Assembly (NCBI GenBank): GCA_947259375.1
Contig: CAMYLZ010000009.1
Coordinates: 1 to 64,000 of the forward strand
Direction of reading: 5' to 3'
DNA from: an uncultured Parvularculaceae bacterium
GTDB taxonomy: Bacteria; Pseudomonadota; Alphaproteobacteria; Caulobacterales; Parvularculaceae
Length of the DNA stretch: 64,000 nucleotides
Shown here: piece by piece, positions 36,626-45,715 of the stretch
How positions within the stretch are numbered: the first letter of the stretch is position 1
Layout: every line of letters starts with the position of its first letter
Made by a program: the position numbers and the translations under genes
Notes under the pieces: generated by a model
Told to the model about the DNA's origin: nothing
Seen by the model: only the letters and a program-made list of their open reading frames with translations
Database searches by the model: none

Positions 36626-37249
36626 TCAGCGATAAAAGGCGCTGATGGCGCCGATCCCGGCGACATTGCGCCCGGCGAGCTGCATCGCGTTTGTCTCGTC
36701 GACGCCGCCCAGCGCAAACACCGGTAATGCGGCGGCGGCGGCTAACGCCTTGAATTTTTCCGCGCCCAGCCCGTCCGATTGCGGGTGGCTGGCGCTCCCG
36801 AATACCGGCGACAGGAGCGCGATATCGGCGCCGAAGCGTTTGGCGCGCGCCAGCTCGCCGGCATCATGGCAGGCGGCGCTGACGATCATGCCCGCCGGCG
36901 GGCGCGCCGCGAGCATATGCCATCGCGGCAGATGAACGCCATCGGCGCCGATCCGCTCCGCCAAGCCGATTTCCGCGCCGATCAGCAATTTGACGCCGCG
37001 CGGCGCGCAAATCGCTTTTAGCCGCGCCGCCAGATGCGCGCGGTCTGGCGCGCCGTAATCGCGCAGAATAATGGCCGCCCCAGCGGGCAGGGCCCGTGCA
37101 ATCAGTTCCGGGTGCGCCACGCGCGCGCTGTCCGTCAAAAAGACCAGCGAAAAAGCCGGCGCCCTGCCCGATCGCTGTTTGAGCGCGCGGGCGGCTGCTG
37201 CTAGTTTTGCAGCACGTATAAGGAGTCCCTCATGTCCGTTGCCGGCCAA
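36626..37249 (-). CDS. ThiE/TenI-like thiamine phosphate synthase family protein
   Basis: A TIM-barrel protein of about 207 aa: LVFLTDSARVAHPELI, AAIILRDYGAPDRAHL, IGLAERIGADGVHLP, LLSPVFGSASHPQS and FALGGVDETNAMQLAG match ThiE/TenI. Several ThiE phosphate/Mg residues look changed, so it may be TenI-like rather than a synthase. No ATG is in a suitable place; TTG 37249, with AGGA eight bases upstream, would overlap the divergent yggS start by 18 bp. The N-terminus is uncertain. Confidence 0.75.
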   Translation of the reverse strand: MAGNGHEGLLIRAAKLAAAARALKQRSGRAPAFSLVFLTDSARVAHPELIARALPAGAAIILRDYGAPDRAHLAARLKAICAPRGVKLLIGAEIGLAERIGADGVHLPRWHMLAARPPAGMIVSAACHDAGELARAKRFGADIALLSPVFGSASHPQSDGLGAEKFKALAAAAALPVFALGGVDETNAMQLAGRNVAGIGAISAFYR

Positions 37250-37948
37250 TGCGCAGATCCTGATTGCGACGACATTGTTGACGTGGCCGCAAATCTCACC
37301 GCGATCAAGGCCGAAATCGCCGCGGCTCTCGCCGAGGCGGGGCGTCCGGCGGCGCCGATCGCCATTACCGCCGTGTCGAAACAGCATGGCGCAGCACGCA
37401 TTCTCCAGGCGCTCAAGGCCGGGCACCGCGCCTTTGGCGAGAACCGCGTCCAGGAAGCGATGCAAAAATGGCCTGCCCTGCGTGAGACTTATCAGGATGT
37501 CGAATTGCATCTCATCGGCCCGTTGCAGACCAACAAGGTCAAGGACGCCGTTGCTTTTTTCGACGCCATCGAAACCCTGGACCGGCCGAAGCTGGCCGCG
37601 GCGCTCGCCCGCGAAATCGACAAACAGGGCCGCGCCCCGCGCCTGTTCACCCAGGTCAATACCGGAGAAGAGGCCCAAAAGGCCGGCGTTTCACCGGATC
37701 GCGCAGACAGTTTCATTGCCGATTGCATAGAACTCGGATTGCAGATCGACGGGCTGATGTGCATCCCGCCGGCAGAAGACGATCCGGCGCCGCATTTCGC
37801 GTTATTGGCGAAAATCGCCGCCCGCAACGGGCTGGAACATCTTAGCATGGGCATGAGCGGCGACTATGCTCTTGCCGCACAGCTTGGCGCCACCCATCTA
37901 CGGATTGGTTCGGGCCTGTTCGGGCCGCGCCCGTCTCCCACGCCTTGA
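37232..37948 (+). CDS. yggS: YggS-type PLP-binding homeostasis protein
   Basis: A 238-aa PLP-binding protein of the alanine-racemase-like TIM-barrel fold. It shows AITAVSKQHGAARILQAL with the PLP lysine, FGENRVQEAM, LHLIGPLQTNKVKDAV, QVNTGEEAQKAG, LSMGMSGDYALA and LRIGSGLFG. It buffers vitamin B6 and affects amino-acid metabolism. AAGGAG precedes ATG 37232. It is divergent from the ThiE/TenI-like gene. Confidence 0.94.
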   Translation: MSVAGQCADPDCDDIVDVAANLTAIKAEIAAALAEAGRPAAPIAITAVSKQHGAARILQALKAGHRAFGENRVQEAMQKWPALRETYQDVELHLIGPLQTNKVKDAVAFFDAIETLDRPKLAAALAREIDKQGRAPRLFTQVNTGEEAQKAGVSPDRADSFIADCIELGLQIDGLMCIPPAEDDPAPHFALLAKIAARNGLEHLSMGMSGDYALAAQLGATHLRIGSGLFGPRPSPTP

Positions 37949-38062
37949 TCGGGGAGTGAGCCTGGCCGTAACGAAAAGTTGTCCGAGTTGTGAGTTTCAA
38001 TTTTGCGTCATTCGGCGCTAAGACGCACCTATCCTCACGAGGTCGAAAAGGGCGGGAATGTC

Positions 38063-38752
38063 ATGAATCGGGTCAAAAAAATCCTTCTTGTCGATGACGA
38101 TGAGCTGCTGCGCGACACGCTTATCGACCAGTTCAGCGTTCATGACGAATTCTCTGTCGAGCCGGTGGCGAACGCCGCGGCGGCGATCGACCGCGTCCGC
38201 GAGGAAGCGCATATTGACCTGATGTTGCTCGATGTCGGCCTGCCGGACATGGATGGCCGCGAAGCCTGCCGCATCATGCGCAAAAACGGCTTCAAATCGC
38301 CGATCATCATGCTGACCGGGGCCGACAGCGAAGCGGACACCATTCTTGGCCTCGACGCCGGCGCGAATGACTATGTCGCCAAGCCGTTCAAATTTTCCGT
38401 CTTGTTGGCGCGGTTGCGGGCGCATTTGCGCAGCCACGAACAAAGCGAAGATGCGGTTTTCAAAGTCGGTCCATATGAATTCCGCCCGGCGGTCAAAATG
38501 CTGGTGACGCCGGAAGACAAAAAAATCCGCCTGACCGAAAAAGAAACCTCAATCCTGAAGTTTCTCTATCGCGCCGGCGGCAAGCCGGTGACGCGCGACG
38601 TCTTGCTGGACGAGGTCTGGGGATACAATTCGGGCGTAACGACCCACACGCTCGAAACCCACGTTTATCGACTGCGTCAAAAGATTGAGCCGGACCCGTC
38701 CAACGCATCCATACTGCTGACCGAAAGCGGCGGATACAGACTTTCCCTTTAG
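38063..38752 (+). CDS. OmpR/PhoB-type response regulator
   Basis: A 229-aa regulator. The receiver has the acidic DDD at 11-13, phospho-acceptor Asp57 (LLDVGLPDMDG), LTGA threonine and AKPF lysine. The C-terminal winged helix includes LTEKETSILKFLYRAGGKPV and THTLETHVYRLRQKIEPDP. No kinase gene is adjacent, so the partner is unknown; the hybrid kinase at 2.2 kb and CckA at 43 kb are the only kinases in the window. arsC follows eight bases later. Confidence 0.92.
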   Translation: MNRVKKILLVDDDELLRDTLIDQFSVHDEFSVEPVANAAAAIDRVREEAHIDLMLLDVGLPDMDGREACRIMRKNGFKSPIIMLTGADSEADTILGLDAGANDYVAKPFKFSVLLARLRAHLRSHEQSEDAVFKVGPYEFRPAVKMLVTPEDKKIRLTEKETSILKFLYRAGGKPVTRDVLLDEVWGYNSGVTTHTLETHVYRLRQKIEPDPSNASILLTESGGYRLSL

Positions 38753-38759
38753 GCGCATT

Positions 38760-39107
38760 ATGACGGTTACGATCTATCACAATCCGCGCTGCTCGAAGTC
38801 TCGTCAGACGTTGGCGCTGCTTGAGGACAAGGGCGTGGCGCTCGATGTTGTCAATTACCTTGAAACGCCGCCGTCGAGTGAGGCGTTGAAGACGATCGTC
38901 AAAAAACTCGGGCTCGCAAGCGCGCGCGAGATGATGCGTGTCAAGGAAACTGCGTATAAAGAGCAAAATCTTGCCGCGGTCGAGGATGAGGCCGCGCTCA
39001 TCGACGCTATGGCGGCGAGCCCGATCCTGATTGAACGGCCAATTGTCGTGAATGACGACAAAGCAGCGATTGGCCGCCCGCCGGAAAGCGTTCTGGAGAT
39101 ACTCTAG
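38760..39107 (+). CDS. arsC: ArsC/Spx-fold arsenate reductase family protein
   Basis: A 115-aa thioredoxin-fold protein: MTVTIYHNPRCSKSRQTLALL with the active cysteine (Cys11) and the later conserved PILIERPIVVND and AAIGRPPESV. This matches glutaredoxin-dependent arsenate reductases (arsenate to arsenite). No arsenite efflux gene is nearby, so a different thiol-redox role is possible. It is likely co-transcribed with the response regulator. Confidence 0.9.
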   Translation: MTVTIYHNPRCSKSRQTLALLEDKGVALDVVNYLETPPSSEALKTIVKKLGLASAREMMRVKETAYKEQNLAAVEDEAALIDAMAASPILIERPIVVNDDKAAIGRPPESVLEIL

Positions 39108-39110
39108 CCG

Positions 39111-40670
39111 CTAGATCCGCGCGCCGGAGTCGAGCTTTTTCAAAAGTGTCCTCGCCCGCGCGCGATAGGCGCGCTTTGCCTTGGCGTCCATTCTTTCCCA
39201 AGTTTTGTACATCTGTCCAAGCCGTGGATTGCTATCAAGTTTCCCCCGGTTACGCGCCAGAAAGTCCCAGTAAAGAGCATTAAACGGGCAAGCATCCGCT
39301 TCCGTTTTTCGCGTCACCGCATAGGCGCAATGCTTGCAGTAATCCGACATGCGATTGATGTAGGCGCCGGACGCCGCATATGGTTTCGAGGCGAGCTTGC
39401 CGCCATCCGCATATTGCGACATGCCGATCACATTCGGCGCTTCCACCCACTCGTAAGCATCCGCATAAACGGCAAGATACCATTCGTGCACGGCGTAAGG
39501 GTCGATGCCGGCGAGCAGGGCGAAAGTTCCCGTCACCATTAATCGCTGGATATGATGCGCATAGGCTTCCTCGCGAGTTTGCGTCACGACCGCGCCGATA
39601 CAGGCCATGTCGGTCTCGCCAGTCCAGTAAAATTCGGGCAGCGCGCGGGTGTTGCCAAAAAAATTCCGGCGCGCATATTCATCATCGGCGAGCCAGTAAA
39701 CGCCGCGCACATATTCGCGCCATCCGATGATCTGGCGGATAAAGCCCTCGACCGCATTGAGCGGCGCATGACCTTGCTCATAGGCTCTCTCGGCGCGCCG
39801 GCAAATTTCCAGCGGCCCGATCAGCCCGACATTGAGATAAGGCGACAGGACCGCATGGAACAGGAACTTTTCCTCGCGCAACATGGCGTCCTGGTAATCG
39901 CCAAAACAAGGCAGCGCGTGAGTAATGAATTGGTCGAGCGCGTTGAGCGCGCCCTTGCGGCTTACCGCGAAGCGAAACGGCTCAATGTCGCCAAAATGCC
40001 CGCCAAACGCCCGCTCAACCGCTGCCATGATGTCCTGCGTTATCTCATCCGGCGGCGCGCTATAGGGCGCTGGCGCGCAAAGGCCGGGACTTGCCGGTTT
40101 GCGGTTCTGCCGGTCGTAATTCCATTGCCCGCCCGCCGGTTCGTCGCCATGCATCAACAACCCCGTCTTGCGGCGCATTTCCCGATAGAAATACTCCATG
40201 CGCAGGGATTTGCGCCCGCGCGCCCAGCCCCTGAATTCGTCTATCGACGCAATGAAACGGTCGTCATCGCGCATATCAAGCGTGAAACCGGCGATCTCGC
40301 GCCAGCTTTCGACCTCGTTCAGCAGGCGCCGCTCGCCGGGGCGCGTGACAATAATGGCCGTCGCACCGTGCCGGCGCGCCGCATCGCGGATAAGCTCCGT
40401 GAACGTAGCGGTAGGATCTTCGGCGTCGAGCATGCGGTAGTCGACGTTAAATCCCGCCTCCCGCAATTCGGCCGCGAAATGACGCATGGCCGACAGGATG
40501 AAGACGATTTTTTTCTTATGATGATTGACGCCGGAACGTTCACAAGTAAACTCGCCGGCAAGCTCGCCCATGACGATCACATCTTGCGTCTTGCGTGCGT
40601 CACGAAGGCTCGACATGTCGCGTGACAGCTGGTCGCCCATCAGCAAGATCAATCGCGGCGCGCTCACCAC
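39111..40670 (-). CDS. FeS-containing bacterial cryptochrome/photolyase (PhrB type)
   Basis: A 519-aa flavoprotein of the FeS-BCP group. It begins with the Rossmann-like LILLMGDQLS, and has the FAD-binding helical half (GWREYVRGVYWL, VTGTFALLAGIDPYAVHEWY). Four cysteines at about 357, 445, 448 and 461 are offset by exactly seven from the cluster ligands Cys350/438/441/454 of Agrobacterium PhrB, so a 4Fe-4S centre is likely. Such enzymes repair (6-4) photoproducts. Start is GTG 40670 or 40667; the latter overlaps the SDR stop (GTGA). Confidence 0.93.
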   Translation of the reverse strand: MVSAPRLILLMGDQLSRDMSSLRDARKTQDVIVMGELAGEFTCERSGVNHHKKKIVFILSAMRHFAAELREAGFNVDYRMLDAEDPTATFTELIRDAARRHGATAIIVTRPGERRLLNEVESWREIAGFTLDMRDDDRFIASIDEFRGWARGRKSLRMEYFYREMRRKTGLLMHGDEPAGGQWNYDRQNRKPASPGLCAPAPYSAPPDEITQDIMAAVERAFGGHFGDIEPFRFAVSRKGALNALDQFITHALPCFGDYQDAMLREEKFLFHAVLSPYLNVGLIGPLEICRRAERAYEQGHAPLNAVEGFIRQIIGWREYVRGVYWLADDEYARRNFFGNTRALPEFYWTGETDMACIGAVVTQTREEAYAHHIQRLMVTGTFALLAGIDPYAVHEWYLAVYADAYEWVEAPNVIGMSQYADGGKLASKPYAASGAYINRMSDYCKHCAYAVTRKTEADACPFNALYWDFLARNRGKLDSNPRLGQMYKTWERMDAKAKRAYRARARTLLKKLDSGARI

Positions 40671-41377
40671 TCGATCTCTCGACCGGCATAATCAAAAAAG
40701 CCCCCGGATTGGGCCGGAGAAAGGCGTGCGAGGACGGCGAGGATATTTTGTGCCGCTTCCTCGGGCGTTGCAGTATAGCGCCCACGCGCATATTGCACCG
40801 TCAACGGCGTTTTAATCGTGCCCGGGTGAATGGCGACAATGACTGATTGCTTGTTGCGTCGAGCGTCTTCGATCGCCGCACAGCGCACGACCTGGTTTAG
40901 CGCGGCTTTTGAAGCGCGATAGCTCATCCAGCCGCCAAGCCAGTTATCGCCAATGGAGCCGACGCGCGCGGAAAGCGTCGCATAAACTGTCGGGGAATTG
41001 CGCTTCAACAGGGGGACGAAATGCTTGAGCGCCAATGCGGCGCCGACGGCGTTGACCGCAAAGGCCCGCAGCATGGCCGCGCCCGAAAGTTCCTTGAAGG
41101 ATTTTTCCGGCCCTGCGCCATCGACTTCCAATATGCCGACAGCGTTGATGATGAGATCGAATTGCGCGCCTGCGGTCTTGAGCTGGGCGGCCGCGCGCGC
41201 CACAGAGCTTTCATCCAAAAGATCCAGCCCGTTGGCGCTGCGGCTCAAGGTTGCGATGCGATCGACGTTAGGCGCGGTACGCAATGTCGCCGCCAGCGCA
41301 GAGCCGATTCCGCCGGACGCACCGATTATCAGCGCGTGTCGCGCCGCAGGCGGGCGTGGCGGATCAGCGCGCGCCAA
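40664..41377 (-). CDS. Short-chain dehydrogenase/reductase (C-factor-like)
   Basis: A 237-aa SDR: ALIIGASGGIGSALA is the cofactor loop, then INAVGIL, an active-site region SARVGSIGDNWLGGWMSYRASKAAL (parts: SARVGSIGD, YRASKAA with catalytic Tyr/Lys) and HPGTIKTPLT. It resembles CsgA/C-factor-type SDRs, which often neighbour photolyase genes. The start is a TTG at 41377 preceded by GGAG at nine bases. Genes on both sides are on the same strand and overlap or nearly abut. Confidence 0.9.
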   Translation of the reverse strand: MARADPPRPPAARHALIIGASGGIGSALAATLRTAPNVDRIATLSRSANGLDLLDESSVARAAAQLKTAGAQFDLIINAVGILEVDGAGPEKSFKELSGAAMLRAFAVNAVGAALALKHFVPLLKRNSPTVYATLSARVGSIGDNWLGGWMSYRASKAALNQVVRCAAIEDARRNKQSVIVAIHPGTIKTPLTVQYARGRYTATPEEAAQNILAVLARLSPAQSGGFFDYAGREIEW

Positions 41378-41383
41378 TCGCGG

Positions 41384-41890
41384 TTACTCCGTACCCGCCT
41401 CAGCAGCGATTGCGCCGAGCGCGCCGGACATTTTTTCGAGCGGGCCAGCGGCGGCTTCATCGATGCCATATTCCCTGAACATATGCGCGAGGTCGCGATA
41501 GACGATGCTGACGGCGCCATCGGCGTTTTCCGTCACCAACATTTTCAACGGCAGTTCAAGCCCCATCGTTTGCTCAGCCTGCATTACCGGCGTGCCGCCC
41601 TTTGGGTTGCCGAAGATCACCAGCGTTGTCGGGCGCAATTGCTGGTCAACAGACGCCGCTCCGGCGGCGTGATCGATCACAGCAAAAGTCTTGAAACCGC
41701 GCGCATCCACGGCGGCCTGTAATCGTTGGAGCGTTTCACTGAAACTATTGTCACTTTCAACGCGAATAATATGCGGGCCGTGATGAGCCATTTCGTCACC
41801 TATGTTTTGCTTGTCGCTTGCGGTCGGTGTTTCAGCGCCGCATGCGGCAACCGTCAACGCCAGCAACGCTGCGTAATTGGCAATTTTCAT
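41384..41890 (-). CDS. DUF302-family lipoprotein
   Basis: A 168-aa predicted lipoprotein with lipobox VAAC (Cys17). The DUF302 domain follows: SFSETLQRLQAAVDARGFKTFAVIDHAAGA (parts: LQAAVDARGFKTF, VIDHAAGA), LVIFGNPKGGTPVM and LPLKMLVTENADG. DUF302 has no settled function; some fusions suggest redox or sulfur links. It lies between the patatin and SDR genes on the same strand. Confidence 0.9.
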   Translation of the reverse strand: MKIANYAALLALTVAACGAETPTASDKQNIGDEMAHHGPHIIRVESDNSFSETLQRLQAAVDARGFKTFAVIDHAAGAASVDQQLRPTTLVIFGNPKGGTPVMQAEQTMGLELPLKMLVTENADGAVSIVYRDLAHMFREYGIDEAAAGPLEKMSGALGAIAAEAGTE

Positions 41891-41906
41891 TCAACTCTCC
41901 TCGATT

Positions 41907-42833
41907 TCAGGCGCTCAAGAGCTTTTCTATCGCATCGCGCCGGGCCATCAACGCTTGATATCCTTCGGCGATGAATTCGTCGGCCCGATCGAAGGCGGTC
42001 GGCATGGCGTCACGCATATCAGGCTTTACGCAGATATCCGGCGGATGGATTTGCGCCCGCGCCCGGGCCAGCTGCATTTGGAATATATCAGCGGCGGCGT
42101 AGGCGGTCTCGAAAAGATGCGGCTCAGCCCCGGCGCGCGCCTTTGCGAACTCGAATTGCCGTTCGATGGCGGTCCGCGTGTCGTCGATCAGCTTGGCGAC
42201 GGCGCCCGTGACGCCCTCCGGCGCCGGCTCGTTTCTTGGCAGCACCGCCGGCACGCCAGCCGGCGGCGCGTCGAACCGGTCGAGCACTCTCGGTACCGCG
42301 TTGAGATCGACGGAGATCACCACATCGGCGCCGAGCGCGCGCGCATGCGAGACGGGCGCGGGATTGGCGAGTGCGCCATCGACCAGCCATCGATCGTCCT
42401 TGCGCGCGGCGTGGAAGACGACGGGAATCGCGCTCGATGCGCGGGCCGCATCGATCACCGAGCCTTTCGAAACCGCAATTTCCTCGCCGGTGGCGAGATC
42501 CGCGGCGATGGCGACGAATTTCACTGACAAGTCTTCAATATTCCGGTCGTAATCGCGAAATGCTTCGAAGGCGGGTCCGGCATCGATAAAGCCCCCGCGA
42601 TGCAGCTTCAGATTGAAGCGCCGCAGCGTCGAGACCGGTTTGAGCATGCGCGCCCAGCTCTCAAACTCTTGAAGCGCGCCGATGAGATGCGCGCCGCCCA
42701 CCAGCGCGCCGACCGAACACCCGGCGATGATGTCCGGCTTGGCGCCGATTTCTTCAAGCGCCTTCAATACGCCGATATGCGCCCAGCCTCTGGCTGCGCC
42801 AGACCCCAGCACCAATCCCAGTTTCATCGCCAT
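41907..42833 (-). CDS. Patatin-like phospholipase (RssA/YchK type)
   Basis: A 308-aa serine hydrolase with the oxyanion motif LGLVLGSGAARGWAHIGVL, nucleophile elbow GCSVGAL and catalytic aspartate motif DGAL. It is cytoplasmic, with no signal. GGAGAGGGAAAAG precedes ATG 42833; a longer in-frame start at 42923 has no such site. It heads a leftward set with DUF302, SDR and photolyase genes and is divergent from cckA. Confidence 0.92.
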   Translation of the reverse strand: MAMKLGLVLGSGAARGWAHIGVLKALEEIGAKPDIIAGCSVGALVGGAHLIGALQEFESWARMLKPVSTLRRFNLKLHRGGFIDAGPAFEAFRDYDRNIEDLSVKFVAIAADLATGEEIAVSKGSVIDAARASSAIPVVFHAARKDDRWLVDGALANPAPVSHARALGADVVISVDLNAVPRVLDRFDAPPAGVPAVLPRNEPAPEGVTGAVAKLIDDTRTAIERQFEFAKARAGAEPHLFETAYAAADIFQMQLARARAQIHPPDICVKPDMRDAMPTAFDRADEFIAEGYQALMARRDAIEKLLSA

Positions 42834-43004
42834 CTTTTCCCTCTCCGTATAAGGAGTGTTGAAGTGGGCCTGCGGGCGCGCTGCGTCAACCGGCCGGCGG
42901 CCTTCACTTGCCGGCGCGGGCATTTGCCCGGCGCGCCCGGTAGCCTCTCCCCGCGAACACAGCCATAGTGAGCGATTCGAATCACCCGCTTCGGAGTTCC
43001 CATC

Positions 43005-45677
43005 GTGTCAGGCGCAAAGCCCCAGGAAAAACAACCAGTTGACCAGCCGGTCGAGGTGGCCGCGCCGCCGCGTCCGCATACCCGTGACGAGATTATCGCG
43101 CTCATGGATGCGGCTGCGCAAAAAGCGAAGTCGGGCGACAAGCGCGGCGAGGCCGGCATGCTCACTGCGGCGTCCTTCTGGCTGTTCTGGGGGGGCGTTT
43201 TCGTGGCGATTGCGGCCCTAATCTATGTGGTCCTGAGCGCCCGTGATGCGAGCGGCGCTGGCCTTATTCTGGCCGCAGGGCTGGCGGTGATGATCGCGGT
43301 GTTTCTTGCCGGCGCCGCCTTGAAGATGTTCTCGCCGGTGCTGTTGACCGGCATGTTCTTGCGCCGCGCGGCGGGCAAGCCCGCAAGCGAAGCGGCCGAA
43401 CTTGCCGGCGCCGATATCCTCGGCGCGTTGGGGCTCGCCGAGCGGGTTCTCGATTGCGACCCGGAGCCGCGTCTGGTGGCGCGCCGCGACGGTGTCGTCA
43501 CTTATGCGAACCGCGCCTATTTCGACCTCGCCCGGCAGGCCGGCGTGATGGGCCCGGCCGGGTTGCCGCCGCGCATCGACCGGCTCTTCGCCCAGCAAGG
43601 AGCGGAGGCGACCAAGCTGTTCCGGCTATGCAAGGCCGCCAAAAGCGGCGAGGCCGCTGAAGAGACCATATATCAGACCATGGGGCTGGCCGGCGGCGGC
43701 GAGCGGCGCCGGTTTGAAGTCAGCATACGGCCCATTCGGCCGACCGATGAACATGTGGTCTGGCGATTGCGCGAACTGCCAGTCGAAGAGCGCGAACATG
43801 ACGCGCTTGCGGCGGCCTACGCCGATCTGCCGCGCCCGGTATTCGCTTTGGAAAAGTCCGGCCAGATCGCCTGGTCGAATGCGGCGCTGCGTGAAAAACT
43901 TGGCGCGCAGCGCGGCGATGTTCGCTCTATCGATGACATCGTGCTGGGCGAGACCCGCGAGCTTGTCAGCGCGCTCTGGCGCATCGACCGGGCGGAATTA
44001 AAAGCCCAAGTGCGCCGCTTCGACGCCGATCCGGCGGAAGCGGTTTTCACGTCATTCCGGCGCGGCGGTGTTGGCGAAGGCTTTGCCTGCATTGAGCTGG
44101 TCATTGATGAAACCGTCGATCAGGTCGAGGACGTCACCCTCTCCGGCGATATTTCGGAATCGCCTTTCGGCGTCGCGATCGTCGAAGGCGAAATCAACCG
44201 TGACGGCCGTGTTGTCGAAGCCAACAAAGCGTTTTCCGATGCCTTTGGCGCACAACGAAAAAACACGCCGCTGGCGAAATGCGTGAATGCAGCCGCGCTC
44301 GAAGAGCTTGCCGATGAGATCCGCCGCAAGACGCGAGCCGGCGGAGCGCCCAAGCCGGTTGAGGCGACCATCGGGGAAGGCGTCAATGCGCGCACCCTTG
44401 CGCTTTACGCTCGTCCCGTACGCCGTAAGCGCGGCTCTTACGGTATACGCCGCACCTTGCTTTACTCCGTAGACGTCACGGATCGCAAGCGTATGGAAGA
44501 AGAATACGCCCAAGATCAGAAACTGCGCGGCATTGGCGAACTCGCCAGCAAGGTCGCCCATGATTTCAACAATTATCTGCAAGTGGTGATTGGCCATTGC
44601 GAGCGATTGATGTTGCGCCATCCGGCCGGCGACCCGGCCTATTCCGACCTCATCCAGATCCGTGAAAACGCCCAGCGTGCGGCGAATACGACCAAGCAGT
44701 TGCTTGCCTTTTCTCGCAAGCAGACCTTGAAGCGCGAAGTCTTGTCGATCACCGAATTGCTGCGCGATTTCTCGCCGTTCCTGACCCGCTCGATCGGCGA
44801 GAAGGTCAAGCTGGAGCTGATTAACGGCCGTGCATTGCCGACCATCCGCGTCGATCGCCATCAGCTCGAAACGGCGGTGATGAACCTTGCAGTCAACGCC
44901 CGCGACGCCATGGCGCCGGCCGGCGGCGTTCTGACGGTGCGCACGCAATGCATCACGGCGAGCGAGGTCAAGGCTTGCAATACGCCGGGTCTGCTCGATC
45001 AGGATTACGTTCTGATCGACGTGTCCGATACCGGTCCCGGCGTGCCGGACGCGCTTGTCGACAAGATTTTCGATCCGTTCTTTACGACCAAGGAAAGCGG
45101 TAAAGGCACTGGACTTGGTCTTTCAACCGTATACGGAATCATCCGCCAGCTTGATGGCGTCATCGCACTGAAAAACAAACCCGGTGAAGGCGCGCGTTTT
45201 GAAATTTACCTGCCCGCCTATGAGGCGGAAGAAAGCGAGAATGAACCGGCGCAGGCGGGCGCGCCCGCGGCGCGCAGCAAGCCGCAGGATTTGACCGGCG
45301 CCGGCCGCATTCTCGTGGTCGAGGACGAAGATCCCGTGCGCGCTTTCGTGGTCGCGACGTTGACCGACTGCGGTTATGAGGTTGCCGAGGCCGAAGACGG
45401 CGAGGACGCCCTTGACGTTCTTGAAGAGGATGGCGAATTCGACCTTGTGATCTCCGACGTGATGATGCCGGATCTTGACGGACCGAGCATGATCGCGCGG
45501 GCGCGCGATGAGATCGGCCTCAAGGCGAAGGTGATTTTCATGTCGGCTTATGCGGAAGCGGCGGTGCGCGATCAACTCGATATCATTGACGGCGCGGGCT
45601 ATATACAAAAGCCTTTCACGCTTCAGGGGATTGCCGAAACGGTGAAAACGACGCTGTTTCCGGGCGATGAGGGCTGA
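43005..45677 (+). CDS. cckA: Cell-cycle hybrid histidine kinase CckA
   Basis: An 890-aa membrane hybrid kinase. Two helices near residues 55-105 are followed by PAS-like sensor regions, HisKA with His519 in VAHDFNNYLQVVIGHCERL, HATPase motifs (DTGPGVP, FTTKESGKGTGLGLSTVYG) and a C-terminal receiver with Asp818 (LVISDVMMPDLDG). HDFNN plus FFTTK and the two-helix anchor are the hallmarks of CckA, which via ChpT controls phosphorylation and stability of CtrA. The start is GTG 43005 after CGGAG. ChpT, CtrA and DivL genes are not in this window. Confidence 0.92.
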   Translation: MSGAKPQEKQPVDQPVEVAAPPRPHTRDEIIALMDAAAQKAKSGDKRGEAGMLTAASFWLFWGGVFVAIAALIYVVLSARDASGAGLILAAGLAVMIAVFLAGAALKMFSPVLLTGMFLRRAAGKPASEAAELAGADILGALGLAERVLDCDPEPRLVARRDGVVTYANRAYFDLARQAGVMGPAGLPPRIDRLFAQQGAEATKLFRLCKAAKSGEAAEETIYQTMGLAGGGERRRFEVSIRPIRPTDEHVVWRLRELPVEEREHDALAAAYADLPRPVFALEKSGQIAWSNAALREKLGAQRGDVRSIDDIVLGETRELVSALWRIDRAELKAQVRRFDADPAEAVFTSFRRGGVGEGFACIELVIDETVDQVEDVTLSGDISESPFGVAIVEGEINRDGRVVEANKAFSDAFGAQRKNTPLAKCVNAAALEELADEIRRKTRAGGAPKPVEATIGEGVNARTLALYARPVRRKRGSYGIRRTLLYSVDVTDRKRMEEEYAQDQKLRGIGELASKVAHDFNNYLQVVIGHCERLMLRHPAGDPAYSDLIQIRENAQRAANTTKQLLAFSRKQTLKREVLSITELLRDFSPFLTRSIGEKVKLELINGRALPTIRVDRHQLETAVMNLAVNARDAMAPAGGVLTVRTQCITASEVKACNTPGLLDQDYVLIDVSDTGPGVPDALVDKIFDPFFTTKESGKGTGLGLSTVYGIIRQLDGVIALKNKPGEGARFEIYLPAYEAEESENEPAQAGAPAARSKPQDLTGAGRILVVEDEDPVRAFVVATLTDCGYEVAEAEDGEDALDVLEEDGEFDLVISDVMMPDLDGPSMIARARDEIGLKAKVIFMSAYAEAAVRDQLDIIDGAGYIQKPFTLQGIAETVKTTLFPGDEG

Positions 45678-45715
45678 GGCGGCGCGGGCGGCGCAAACAG
45701 GAAAAAACGGGCTTC

